DNA from: Streptomyces parvus
GTDB taxonomy: Bacteria > Actinomycetota > Actinomycetes > Streptomycetales > Streptomycetaceae
Length of the DNA: 64,000 nt
Assembly (NCBI RefSeq): GCF_014648875.1
Contig: NZ_BMRY01000006.1
Span: forward strand, 372,001-436,000
Direction of reading: 5' to 3'
The position numbers and the translations under genes were made by a program. This document shows, piece by piece, positions 1 to 8,147 of the stretch. Positions within the stretch are counted from its first letter, which is position 1. Every line of letters starts with the position of its first letter. Below the pieces are notes generated by a model. That model was not told where the DNA came from. It was given only the letters and a program-made list of their open reading frames with translations, and ran no database searches.

Positions 1-524
1 ATGAGGAGGGAGGCGATACCGCGGATGCGGGAGGCGCCGAGGACCGAGGTGACGGCGATGAAGGCCAGCACCATGATGGCGAAGTAGTCGGGTGCGCCGA
101 TGCCGATGGCGAGCGACGCGACGGTCGGGGCGAGGACGACCAGCAGGATCGTGCCGATCATCCCGCCCGCGAAGTGACCGATCGCGGCGGCGGCGAGCGC
201 CTGGGCGCCGCGTCCGCTCTTCGCCATCGGGTTGCCCTCGATCGCGGCGACCACGGCGGCGCTCTCACCGGGGGTGTTGAGGAGGATCGAGGTGGTGGAG
301 CCGCCGAACATCGCCCCGTAGTAGATGCCCGCGAACATGATGAACGCGCCGGTCGGGTCCAGTCCGTACGTCACCGGGAGCAGCAGCGCCACGGCCATCG
401 CGGGTCCGATGCCGGGAAGCACGCCGATCGCCGTGCCGAGCAGGACGCCTATCGCGGCCCACAGCAGGTTCATCGGGGTGAGCGCGGTACCGAAGCCGTC
501 GATGAGGGAGTTGAGGGAATCCAT
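1..524 (-). CDS. tctA: Tripartite tricarboxylate transporter large permease, TctA family (3' end outside window)
   Basis: The first 174 codons of the large membrane subunit of a TctABC secondary transporter, which takes up citrate-like di- and tricarboxylates using a periplasmic-type binding protein. The N-terminus is hydrophobic, with glycine-rich helices such as GVLPGIGPAMAVALLLP and GAMFGGSTTSILLNTPGES, the latter typical of TctA. The ATG at 522-524 lies 3 nt after the tctB stop, so the gene is translationally coupled as the last cistron of tctC-tctB-tctA. The gene runs off the left edge, so completeness cannot be judged. Confidence 0.93.
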   Translation of the reverse strand, partial: MDSLNSLIDGFGTALTPMNLLWAAIGVLLGTAIGVLPGIGPAMAVALLLPVTYGLDPTGAFIMFAGIYYGAMFGGSTTSILLNTPGESAAVVAAIEGNPMAKSGRGAQALAAAAIGHFAGGMIGTILLVVLAPTVASLAIGIGAPDYFAIMVLAFIAVTSVLGASRIRGIASLL

Positions 525-527
525 CGG

Positions 528-1094
528 TCAGAGCACCCCCATCAGCGGGCCGCCCGGAAGGGGGACACCGAGCAGGTTGTCGAAGACGAAGTAGGTGAAG
601 AGGGAGAGCCCGGCCGCGATGAGCGGATCGCGGTCGTGGCGGCGGCTGCCCAGCGCGTAGGCGGCCCCCCAGAAGAGGAGCGCCCCGGCGATCGGGAAGC
701 CGAGCGGGCCGATCAGGACGGCGGCACCGAGGAAGACCCCGGTGAGCAGGAGGACGGTGCGCCAGTCGGCGGGCTCGTCGAGGTCGACGTCCTCGCCGCC
801 CTCGGCCTCGCCGCGGCCGCCGCGCAGGACGTCGACGGCGAGCAGGACGGCGATGAGCAGGAACATGCCGCCGATGACGAAGGGCACGGTACGGGGGCCG
901 ACGGGGCCGCGCTGGGCGATGTCCACGCTCATGGTGAGGGCGTCGGTGAGGACGAGCACGCCGAGTGCGAACAGCAGGACGCAGACGCCGAGCTCGGAGT
1001 GCTCGCGCAGCCAGGCGCGGGCACCGCCACCGCTCGCCGGCACGGGCTCGGCCGGTCCGGTGGGCCCGGCGGGTTCGGTCGATTCGGAGGTCAC
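528..1094 (-). CDS. tctB: Tripartite tricarboxylate transporter small membrane subunit, TctB family
   Basis: 188 residues, the usual length for TctB. After a Pro/Gly-rich cytoplasmic N-terminus (about 30 residues) come four predicted membrane segments, including ELGVCVLLFALGVLVLTDAL and RTVPFVIGGMFLLIAVLLAVDVL. The loop before the third segment is acidic (EAEGGEDVDLDEPAD). It partners TctA in the membrane. Its ATG overlaps the tctC stop by 4 nt (ATGA) and its own stop is 3 nt from tctA, showing a three-gene operon. Confidence 0.92.
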   Translation of the reverse strand: MTSESTEPAGPTGPAEPVPASGGGARAWLREHSELGVCVLLFALGVLVLTDALTMSVDIAQRGPVGPRTVPFVIGGMFLLIAVLLAVDVLRGGRGEAEGGEDVDLDEPADWRTVLLLTGVFLGAAVLIGPLGFPIAGALLFWGAAYALGSRRHDRDPLIAAGLSLFTYFVFDNLLGVPLPGGPLMGVL

Positions 1095-2074
1095 AGTCCC
1101 AGCTCCTTGAGGACGGTGGCGACGCGCCGGTCCTGCTCGTCGAGGAAGTCGCCGAAGGGTTCACCGGCGAGGAAGGCGTCGTCCCAGCCGTTCTTCTTCA
1201 TCGACTCCTTCCACTGCTTCGAGGCGTGCAGCTCGCGGATGAGGCCGGTGAGCTTGTCGCGTTCGGCGTCCGAGATGCCGGGCGGGGCGACGATGCCGCG
1301 CCAGTTGGTGAACTCGGTGTCGAGTCCGGCTTCGCGCAGGGTGGGGGCGTCGAGACCCGGCACCCGCTTCGGGCCGGTGACGGCGAGCAGCCGCAGCTCG
1401 CCCGCCTCGATCTGGTCGCGGTACTCGCCGAGGCCGGAGACCCCGAAGCCGACCTTGTCGCCGAGGATGGAGGCGAGGAGTTCACCGCCGCCGTCGAACG
1501 GCACGTAGTTGACCGTCTTCGGCGCGATTCCGGCGGCCTGCGCCATGAGCATCGGGGCGAGGTGGTCCGGGCCGCCGGGCGAGGAGCCGCCGCCTACCGG
1601 GACCCGGGCCGGGTCCTTCTTCCAGGCGGCGAGGAGGTCGGCGATGGTGCGGTACGGGGAGTTCTTGGCGACCACCACGATGTCGGGCTCCTCGGTGAGC
1701 CGGGCGATCGGGGTGGTGTCGGCCAGGGTGCTCGGGGACTTGTTGGTATGGACGGCCCCGACGACGCCGAGGCCCATGGAGAGCGCGAGCTTGCCGTTGC
1801 CGTGTTCGCCGACGAGCCGGGTCAGGCCGACCGTTCCGCCGGCGCCCGGCAGGTTGAACACCTCGATGTTGTGGGTGAGGCCTGCGTCCTCGGCGTTCTT
1901 GGCCATGGTGCGGGCGGTGATGTCGTAACCGCCGCCGGGGGTGTTGGGGACCATGAAGCGGAGCCCGGGAATCTGAGTGCCGGTGTCGGAGCCGTCGCCC
2001 GTGGAGAGCAGGGGTGGCCCCACCACCACGAGCAACGCGGCCCCGAACAGGGCGAGGAGAGTGCGCAGTCGCAC
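1091..2074 (-). CDS. tctC: Tripartite tricarboxylate transporter substrate-binding protein, TctC/Bug family
   Basis: A 327-residue extracytoplasmic solute receptor. It begins with a membrane-anchoring signal (LLALFGAALLVVVGPPLLS), followed by the family signature FMVPNTPGGGYDITARTMA at the start of the mature domain and GGSSPGGPDHLAPML further on. I chose the GTG at 2072-2074 because an AAAGGCGG ribosome-binding site sits just upstream; an in-frame ATG at 2107 would add 11 residues. It is the first gene of the transporter operon and is divergent from the response regulator at 2190, which may control it. The true ligand cannot be read from the sequence. Confidence 0.92.
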   Translation of the reverse strand: MRLRTLLALFGAALLVVVGPPLLSTGDGSDTGTQIPGLRFMVPNTPGGGYDITARTMAKNAEDAGLTHNIEVFNLPGAGGTVGLTRLVGEHGNGKLALSMGLGVVGAVHTNKSPSTLADTTPIARLTEEPDIVVVAKNSPYRTIADLLAAWKKDPARVPVGGGSSPGGPDHLAPMLMAQAAGIAPKTVNYVPFDGGGELLASILGDKVGFGVSGLGEYRDQIEAGELRLLAVTGPKRVPGLDAPTLREAGLDTEFTNWRGIVAPPGISDAERDKLTGLIRELHASKQWKESMKKNGWDDAFLAGEPFGDFLDEQDRRVATVLKELGL

Positions 2075-2189
2075 AGGTTCCGCCTTTCGCTGTGAAGTGG
2101 CCCACATGTTGCCTGCGCGTTAAGAAGCTGTCTCTCTTCCGGTATCAACGGACGTTGTGGTCATTGAGGTCGCGGCCTACCGTGGCGGC

Positions 2190-2876
2190 GTGACGACGGT
2201 GCTGGTGGTGGACGACGACTTCATGGTCGCGAAGCTGCACGGCCGCTATGTGTCCGCGATGGACGGTTTTACGGTGGTCGGGGTGGCGCACAACGGCGCG
2301 GACGCCCTGCGGGCCGCCGAGCGGCTGCGCCCCGATCTGGTGCTGCTCGACATCTATCTGCCCGACATGGACGGGATCGACGTCCTGCGCGCCCTGCGCA
2401 CGGCGGAGGAGCGGGACGCATCGCGCCCCAGCACGGACGCCCTGTTCATCACAGCGGCCAAGGACGCCGGGGTGATCAGGGCGGCGCTGCGGGCGGGTGC
2501 GCTCCATTACCTGATCAAGCCGTTCAACCGCTCCGCCCTCCAGGAGCAGTTGCGCCACGTCGCCGCCCTGCGTACCCGCCTGGACGAGCTGGGCGAGGCC
2601 CGCCAGGAGGACGTCGACCAGATCTTCGGCACCCGCCCGCCCGGCTCCCGCGAGCTGCCGAAGGGCCTGGCCGCCCCCACGGCCGACCTGGTGGAACGCA
2701 CCCTGCGCGACCACCCCGGGGGCCTGTCCGCCTCGGAGTGCGCCGAGGCGGGATCCCTGTCCCGGGTGAGCGCTCGCCGCTACCTGGAGTGGTTCGCCGG
2801 AACGGGCCGCGCGGAGGTGACGCTGCGGTACGGGGGGACGGGTCGGCCGGAGCGGCGGTACCGCTGGAAGGGCTGA
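2190..2876 (+). CDS. Two-component response regulator, CitB/DcuR type
   Basis: 228 residues: an N-terminal receiver domain (residues 1-120, acidic pocket VVDDD, phosphoacceptor Asp54 in LLDIYLPDMDG, conserved Lys in LIKPF) and a C-terminal helix-turn-helix (SASECAEAGSLSRVSARRYLEWF) of the CitB/DcuR family, whose members regulate di- and tricarboxylate uptake. It is divergent from tctC, fitting control of that transporter. No histidine kinase lies inside the window; it may lie beyond tctA to the left. GTG at 2190 fits the start of the receiver domain; GTG at 2157 would add 11 residues. Confidence 0.9.
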   Translation: MTTVLVVDDDFMVAKLHGRYVSAMDGFTVVGVAHNGADALRAAERLRPDLVLLDIYLPDMDGIDVLRALRTAEERDASRPSTDALFITAAKDAGVIRAALRAGALHYLIKPFNRSALQEQLRHVAALRTRLDELGEARQEDVDQIFGTRPPGSRELPKGLAAPTADLVERTLRDHPGGLSASECAEAGSLSRVSARRYLEWFAGTGRAEVTLRYGGTGRPERRYRWKG

Positions 2877-2942
2877 GGGCTACGCCGGAGTGGGCTGACG
2901 CGGGGTCACGTTCATTCGCCCGCGTCGTGAACCGGGGTCATC

Positions 2943-3383
2943 TCAACACGCCGGACCATCAGGCCGTGTCCGCGCGATCGCCTCGCGTACGCGCTCAAGC
3001 CGCAGCCGGTTCTCCTCCAGCCACCCGGTCGCCACGTCCACGGGAACCCGCACGGCGATCTGCGTCGACGGCGAGTCGTGCACCGTCACCTCCAGCGGAT
3101 CATCGGGGACCACGCAGAGCCACGCACTGCGATCGCCGGGCGGCCACTCGGCCCCCTCCTCCGCCGCGAGCGCATCGAGACAACGACCCCATTCATCCAG
3201 GTCCCCGCCCGAAACGCACAGTCCCACAGTGCCGTTGACGAAGCCGCTCTCCAGCACGATCTCGGCCGCGTAGTACCTCTCTTCCCCGGGGGCCATCGGG
3301 GCATCGCACGCGACCCGGAGAGTCACGCTCTGCACGCGGTCAGCGAATCGGAAAAGCTCCGCAGCATGTACGCCGTCGATCAC
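2943..3383 (-). CDS. Hypothetical protein, DUF5959-like
   Basis: 146 residues, GTG start with GAGG five nt upstream. The pattern resembles Streptomyces DUF5959 proteins as I remember them: ELFRFADRVQSVTLRV, then YYAAEIVLESGFVNGTVGLCVSGGDLDEWGRCLDALAAEEGAEWPPGDRSAWL. No signal peptide, membrane segment or catalytic motif is visible. It converges on the response regulator gene with 66 nt between stops. Function unknown; the family assignment is from memory. Confidence 0.65.
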   Translation of the reverse strand: MIDGVHAAELFRFADRVQSVTLRVACDAPMAPGEERYYAAEIVLESGFVNGTVGLCVSGGDLDEWGRCLDALAAEEGAEWPPGDRSAWLCVVPDDPLEVTVHDSPSTQIAVRVPVDVATGWLEENRLRLERVREAIARTRPDGPAC

Positions 3384-3605
3384 GACACCTCATGGGACGA
3401 GTGGGCGAACCGGACGCTCGGATCATCTCGTACCCCGGTCCGCGACGATGACGGCACCCTCTGCCTGAGCGCCCTCTTAGCCCTTCCTTAACCGCACCAT
3501 AAGGATCACCCTCACCCCCTCCCAGCAGGGTTTTTCGCCCTCCCGAACGGCTAGCTTGCTGATCGCCACCCCCGACAGCAGTGCCGTATCGAAGGAGATC
3601 CACCC

Positions 3606-4652
3606 ATGACCGCTCGTCGCAAGGCCGCCGGAGTTCTCGCCCTCGGACTCGCACCGCTCGCCCTGGCCGGGCTGACCGCCACGCCGGCCGTCGCGCACGG
3701 TTCGCTGACCGACCCGGTGAGCCGGGTGTCGGCCTGCTTCGCGGAGGGGCCGGAGAGCCCGAAGTCGGCGGCGTGCCAGGCAGCCGTCGCGGCGGGGGGC
3801 ACGCAGGCGCTGTACGACTGGAACGGGGTGAACATCGCCAACGCGGCGGGCAAGCACCGTGAGCTGATCCCGGACGGCAAGCTCTGCAGCGCGGCCAACG
3901 ACAAGTTCAAGGGGCTCGACCTGCCGCGCGCCGACTGGCCGGCCACCGCCCTGTCGGCGGGCAAGCACACCTTCCGGTTCCGGGCGACGGCCCCGCACAA
4001 GGGCTCGTTCGAGCTGTACATGACCAAGCCCGGCTATGACGCGACGAAGCCTCTGGCCTGGTCGGACCTGGAGGCGAAGCCCTTCGCCGAGGTCACCGAC
4101 CCGGCGCTGGTGGACGGTTCGTACGTCTTCGACGGGACGATTCCCGAGCGTTCCGGGCGGCAGCTGGTCTACACGATCTGGCAGCGTTCCGACTCCCCCG
4201 AGGCGTTCTACGCCTGCTCCGACGTGACGTTCGGCGGCGGTTCGGCGGGCGGGGGTTCGGCGGAGAAGGAAGAGGAGAAGGGGGAGCAGGGTTCCGGTGG
4301 TGACGCCGGTGCCGAGGCTCCGGCTCCGGCCGCCTCCGCCCCGTCCGAGGAGGCGATCACCGAGGGCGCCGAGAAGTCGTCCGTCGAGCACAACGGCCAC
4401 GGTGACGACGACGCGAACACCGGGGCGAAGGTCACCGCCGCCGCCCCGGCCGCTCCGGAGAAGAAGACCGAGGGCAACGCGCCCGAGGTCAACGCCGCGA
4501 GCAAGGACGAGGTGCTGGCCGAGACCGGTGGTTCCAGCAGCAGCACCTACCTGGCGATCGGCGGCGCCGGGGTGCTCGCCGCCGGTGCGGCCGTGCTGTT
4601 CGCCTCGCAGCGCCGGCGGGCCGCCGCCGCGACGGGGCGCCACAGCCGCTGA
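3606..4652 (+). CDS. Cell-wall-anchored AA10 lytic polysaccharide monooxygenase (LPMO)
   Basis: 348 residues. The signal peptide ends in AVA, so the mature protein starts at His31 (HGSLTDPVSRVSACF), the N-terminal copper ligand of the LPMO histidine brace. His131 in ATAPHKGSFELY fits the second ligand. These enzymes oxidatively cleave chitin or cellulose. After the catalytic domain (about 31-210) comes an acidic Ala/Glu-rich linker (about 215-300), then LAETG (304-308), a hydrophobic helix and an Arg-rich tail: a sorting signal of the LAxTG type used by actinobacterial class E sortases. It should thus be covalently attached to peptidoglycan, whereas most Streptomyces LPMOs are freely secreted. 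Start supported by AAGGAG eight nt upstream. Confidence 0.9.
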   Translation: MTARRKAAGVLALGLAPLALAGLTATPAVAHGSLTDPVSRVSACFAEGPESPKSAACQAAVAAGGTQALYDWNGVNIANAAGKHRELIPDGKLCSAANDKFKGLDLPRADWPATALSAGKHTFRFRATAPHKGSFELYMTKPGYDATKPLAWSDLEAKPFAEVTDPALVDGSYVFDGTIPERSGRQLVYTIWQRSDSPEAFYACSDVTFGGGSAGGGSAEKEEEKGEQGSGGDAGAEAPAPAASAPSEEAITEGAEKSSVEHNGHGDDDANTGAKVTAAAPAAPEKKTEGNAPEVNAASKDEVLAETGGSSSSTYLAIGGAGVLAAGAAVLFASQRRRAAAATGRHSR

Positions 4653-4674
4653 CCGCAGCGCCCCTCTCCGTACC

Positions 4675-4762
4675 CCTGCCGCGTCCCTCCGGGACGTCGG
4701 GCGCGGCAGGATGTGACGGGCCGGGGTCCGCCGTCCGTACTCCCGGACGCCGGGCCCCGGCC
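4675..4762. terminator. Two hairpins between convergent LPMO and lipase genes
   Basis: CCTGCCGCG (4675-4683) pairs with CGCGGCAGG (4702-4710), and GGCCGGGG (4719-4726) pairs with CCCCGGCC (4755-4762). They lie between two convergent genes and probably terminate both, without a long T-run, as is usual in Streptomyces. Confidence 0.6.
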
Positions 4763-4782
4763 TGTTGCTGTCGTGCGGTGGG

Positions 4783-5673
4783 TCAGCCGATGACCGAGGC
4801 GCAGGTGGTCGGGGTGGCGCGGGCCGGGTCGAGGGCGTTGGCCACCTCGTGGAAGGCGATGCGGTCGATGGTGCCGATCGCGACGTGCTCGGAGAGGTCG
4901 AGCGGGCACAGGTCCTGGAGCAGCACGTTGCGTACGTTCGGCCCGTCCAGGTACTGCGTGCGGTACGGGGTCACGACCTGGTCGTACTTGGTCGCGATGA
5001 CGGTGTAGCGGACGCCGGGAACGGTGTCGCCGCCCGCCGTGAGCTTGGTGATGAAGGGCGATCCCGCGATCTGGTCGGCGAGTCCGGGGGTCTTGTCACT
5101 GATGAACTTCTCCACGCCGGGGAAGAACGGCAGCAGTTTGGTGAGGCCGAGCAGCGTGGTGCCGTGGTTGTCCGGCGCGATGCCGACGAGGGCGTTGACC
5201 TTGTCGGCGCCGCCGAGGAACTTCAGGTAGTAGTTCGGCATCATGCCGCCCTGGGAGTGGCCGACGATGTCGGCCTCCGGGGCTCCGGTGGCGTCGAGCA
5301 CCTTGTCGACGAACACGGCGAGCTGTTCGGCGGACTTGTCGATGGGTCCGAGGCCGTGGAAGAAGGGCACGCCGGGGAGCTGACCGTAGTCGAGGGAGAA
5401 GACGCAGTAGCCCCGGTTGACCAAGTAGGGGGCGAGGACCAGCCAGTTGTCGATCGAGTTCCCGAAGGTTCCGTGGACCAGGACGACGGGTCGGGGATGG
5501 ACGGCGGAGGGCTTGCAGGAGTAGTCGTTCCAGCCTCGCGATGTGGCCGTCTCGGCGGCCGGGGCCGCGCTCGCGGTCGCCGTGGGGGCGACGAGAACGG
5601 TGAGGGCGAGAAGCAGGGCGGCGAGCAGACTGCGCGTGCGGGGAGTGTGCGCAGCACGGATCCAGGGCAGCAT
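4783..5673 (-). CDS. Secreted lipase/esterase, alpha/beta hydrolase (lipase class 2 type)
   Basis: 296 residues with a Sec signal peptide (about 1-37, ending ASA-APAAE). The oxyanion-hole motif VVLVHGTFGNS lies at about 64-73 and the nucleophile elbow GHSQGG puts Ser140 at the active site; Asp and His are likely in the C-terminal part (SEHVAIGTIDR region). Cysteines at the ends of the mature protein may form disulfides. It resembles extracellular Streptomyces lipases acting on acylglycerols or esters. Two TTACGC-N4-GTAA elements lie upstream (5759-5800). Terminators separate it from the LPMO gene, with which it converges. Confidence 0.88.
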   Translation of the reverse strand: MLPWIRAAHTPRTRSLLAALLLALTVLVAPTATASAAPAAETATSRGWNDYSCKPSAVHPRPVVLVHGTFGNSIDNWLVLAPYLVNRGYCVFSLDYGQLPGVPFFHGLGPIDKSAEQLAVFVDKVLDATGAPEADIVGHSQGGMMPNYYLKFLGGADKVNALVGIAPDNHGTTLLGLTKLLPFFPGVEKFISDKTPGLADQIAGSPFITKLTAGGDTVPGVRYTVIATKYDQVVTPYRTQYLDGPNVRNVLLQDLCPLDLSEHVAIGTIDRIAFHEVANALDPARATPTTCASVIG

Positions 5674-6037
5674 CGTGGGATCTCCTTGCGGCTCAAGGGA
5701 GGTGCGATGGCGGTGCGCCCTGTGGCCCGGACCACAAGCTGTACGTGCTCATGCCAAATTACGCACGAGTAAGCGGGCGAGGGAAGTTACGCGTCGGTAA
5801 AAACTGGGGCGGCCTCGCGCGAGATCACGTAATGAGGCCGGCCGCGACCAGAGCCCCGCCGACCACCCCGCCCGACGAACGCCCCAACTCCCGGTGCCGT
5901 ACGAACAATTCCCGATGTCCACTCGGTGCGACCCCTAGGCATGACGCGTTCATGACGACATGCTGCTCCTGCTCCCTCGCACCACCCGACGAGGAGCACC
6001 TCAGGAGCAACTCCATTCACCCCCACGGAGGTCGTCC
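5674..6037. promoter_or_regulatory. Divergent intergenic region between lipase and phospholipase A2, with paired TTACGC-N4-GTAA elements
   Basis: No gene is visible here. TTACGCACGAGTAA at 5759-5772 and TTACGCGTCGGTAA at 5787-5800 share the same dyad-like form, 28 nt start to start, in a comparatively AT-rich stretch about 85-125 nt upstream of the lipase start. They look like tandem operators of a dimeric (for example TetR-type) regulator. The phospholipase side has a strong GGAGG just before 6038. Confidence 0.5.
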
Positions 6038-6535
6038 ATGCGCCGTCGCTTCACGGTTCCGCTCGCCACGGTCGCCCTGTCACTCCCCCTCGCCCTGGGC
6101 ACCGCCGGTTCCGCCTCGGCCGCTCCCGCCGACAAGCCCCAGGTGCTCAGCTCCTGGACCCAGACGAGCGCCTCCAGCTACAACGCCTGGAACGCGGCCC
6201 GCAACAACCAGGGCGCCTGGGCGGCGTACGGCTTCAACTGGTCGACGGACTACTGCAGCAGCTCCCCCGACAACCCCTTCGGCTTCCCCTTCCAGAACTC
6301 CTGTGCCCGCCACGACTTCGGGTACCGGAACTACAAGGCCGCGGGCACGTTCTCCGCCAACAAGGCCCGGATCGACTCCGCCTTCTACGAGGACCTCAAG
6401 CGCGTGTGCGCCCGCTACTCGGGCGCGACGAAGACCTCCTGCAACAGCACCGCCTGGACCTACTACCAGGCCGTGAAGATCTTCGGCGTCTCCCCGGCGG
6501 ACGCGGGCGCCCGCAATCTGCCCCAGGCCGCCTGA
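6038..6535 (+). CDS. Secreted prokaryotic phospholipase A2
   Basis: 165 residues: signal peptide 1-28 (ending ASA-APADK) and a mature domain of about 137 residues, close to the size of the Streptomyces violaceoruber phospholipase A2. The active-site signature CARHDFGYRNY gives the catalytic His92-Asp93 pair. Cysteines at 73, 89, 124 and 135 could form two disulfides. It hydrolyses the sn-2 acyl bond of phospholipids outside the cell. ATG at 6038 is chosen for the GGAGG at 6027-6031; an upstream in-frame ATG (5960) would destroy the signal peptide. Confidence 0.93.
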   Translation: MRRRFTVPLATVALSLPLALGTAGSASAAPADKPQVLSSWTQTSASSYNAWNAARNNQGAWAAYGFNWSTDYCSSSPDNPFGFPFQNSCARHDFGYRNYKAAGTFSANKARIDSAFYEDLKRVCARYSGATKTSCNSTAWTYYQAVKIFGVSPADAGARNLPQAA

Positions 6536-6559
6536 GCCCGGCCGCGCCGGGCGAAGAAG

Positions 6560-6587
6560 AAGGGCCCCCGGCGAACCGGGGGCCCTT
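6560..6587. terminator. Bidirectional terminator between phospholipase A2 and streptogrisin D genes
   Basis: A 12-bp perfect stem, AAGGGCCCCCGG (6560-6571) and its complement (6576-6587), with a CGAA tetraloop. It lies between two convergent stop codons (6535 and 6614) and is flanked by A/T-containing ends on both sides. Confidence 0.88.
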
Positions 6588-6613
6588 CCTCGCTGCCGTC
6601 GTACGGTGGTGCG

Positions 6614-7699
6614 TCAGCCGATCTCGGCGCCGTAGGCGGCCAGCGCCTCCGGGACCGGCTGGAAGAAGGTCGTACCGCCCGAGGAGCAGTCGCCGCTGCC
6701 GCCCGAGGTCAGGCCGAGCGCGGTGTCGCCCGCGAAGAGGGCGCCGCCGCTGTCGCCCGGCTCGGCGCAGACCGTCGTCTCGATGAGGCCGTTGACGATG
6801 TCGCCGTTGCCGTAGTTGACCGTGGCGTCCAGGCCGGTGACCTCGCCGTCGTGCACCTGGGTGGTGGAGCCGCTGCGGGTGACCGCCTGGCCGACCGTCG
6901 CGTCGCCCGCCTGGGTGATCGCCTGGGTGGAGCCGTCGTAGAGGTTCACCTCGCTCGGGTGCTCGGTGTCCGAGGTGTACTTGACCAGGCCGTAGTCGTT
7001 CTCCGGGAAGCTGGAGCCCTCGTTCGCCCCGATCTCCGCGCCGCCCTGGGAGTCCGACCAGCTGGTGACCGACTCGGTGCAGTGGCCGGCGGTCAGGAAG
7101 TACGGCTCGCCGTCCTTGACCACGTTGAAGCCGAGCGAGCAGCGGGAGCCGGAGCCGAAGATCGCGTCGCCGCCCGCGATCAGCGGCTTGAACTCACCCT
7201 TGGTCTTGACGAGTTCGGCCTTGCCGCCGAGGCCGTCGACCACGGCCGAGAGCTTCTTCCAGGCCGCGCCGTCGACCGTGCTGTCCGCGGTGACCTTCAC
7301 CTTGTTGGTGACCGGGTCGACCGCCCAGGAGGTACCCGGGATCGTCGCCCTGTCGGTGAGGGTCTGCCGGGCCGACTTCAGCTCGGTCAGGGAGTTCTCC
7401 ACGATTCTGGCCTTGGCGCCCGCCTGGCGGACCTGCTCGGCGCCGGCCTCGTCGACGACGTTCACGACGAGGGCCTTCGCCGTGGTGTCGTAGTACGAGC
7501 CCGCCGCGTCCGCACCCAGGTCACGGTTCAGGGTGTCGGCCAGCTTTCCGGCCGCGCCCGCGCTGAGGGTCTTGGCCGCGAACTGCGGCACATCGTCACT
7601 GGCGTTCGCAGACTGGAACGTGAATCCCGCTGCGACGAGGGCGACGACGGCCGAGCCGGCCAGCGTCGCGCGCTTCCTGGATATGCGTCGATGCTTCAA
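6614..7699 (-). CDS. sprD: Streptogrisin D-type serine protease precursor (S1E, alpha-lytic protease family)
   Basis: 361 residues with TTG start: signal peptide (about 1-33), alpha-lytic-protease-type propeptide (about 34-173) and a 188-residue mature protease starting IAGGDAIFGSGSRCSLGFN. The catalytic triad is His206 (FLTAGHC), Asp235 (FPENDYGLVKY) and Ser317 (CAEPGDSGG). Mature length and sequence match streptogrisin D as I remember it. The TTG at 7697-7699 is supported by GGAGG eight nt upstream and by the signal peptide beginning exactly there; the frame stays open for 41 more codons without making sense as protein. Secreted and self-activating. Confidence 0.92.
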   Translation of the reverse strand: MKHRRISRKRATLAGSAVVALVAAGFTFQSANASDDVPQFAAKTLSAGAAGKLADTLNRDLGADAAGSYYDTTAKALVVNVVDEAGAEQVRQAGAKARIVENSLTELKSARQTLTDRATIPGTSWAVDPVTNKVKVTADSTVDGAAWKKLSAVVDGLGGKAELVKTKGEFKPLIAGGDAIFGSGSRCSLGFNVVKDGEPYFLTAGHCTESVTSWSDSQGGAEIGANEGSSFPENDYGLVKYTSDTEHPSEVNLYDGSTQAITQAGDATVGQAVTRSGSTTQVHDGEVTGLDATVNYGNGDIVNGLIETTVCAEPGDSGGALFAGDTALGLTSGGSGDCSSGGTTFFQPVPEALAAYGAEIG

Positions 7700-8147
7700 G
7701 TTCGACCTCCTGTGGGGCCGTGGACGGAGCATGTGGGGTGCCCGTACACGGAGGATGGGGCGCCCACTATTCCGAGGCCGGGAAACGCACACAAGGCCGA
7801 CTTCCGGACGTGCACACGACACCGACGCTTCACCCTCGGGTCGTTCACTTACCCCCGGTCACGCCATGTCGGTTCCCTTCGCAAACACCCGGTGCAATCA
7901 TCGGCGGCCCCAGAGTGAGGACTAGTCCTGTCCGATATTCGCCCCCTCGGTCCGGATGGTGGTGCGGTCCGTCCGGATGGCGACGGAAGTCCTCCGTCGG
8001 CTGCCTCCCAGGACCTTCACAGTTCCTCGTCGACGAACGGTGCCCGTAACGCCCCTGATGGGTCATCATCGAAACGGCGGCAGGCACCGGAAGCACCTCG
8101 GGTCCGGGCCCGCCGGGTGACCGGGTGACCGAGCGGGGGAGGCACGG
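7700..8147. promoter_or_regulatory. Divergent intergenic region with a 21-bp-spaced direct repeat
   Basis: No gene is visible. GTCCGGATGG occurs at 7950-7959 and again at 7971-7980, exactly 21 nt apart (two helical turns), between the divergent protease and hydrolase genes. This spacing would put two protein monomers on the same DNA face, so the repeat is a candidate regulatory site. Nothing else was recognised. Confidence 0.35.

Noticed and set aside
5960..6037. Longer phospholipase A2 N-terminus from ATG 5960
   Set aside because: The added 26 residues would bury the signal peptide; GGAGG lies directly upstream of the ATG at 6038.
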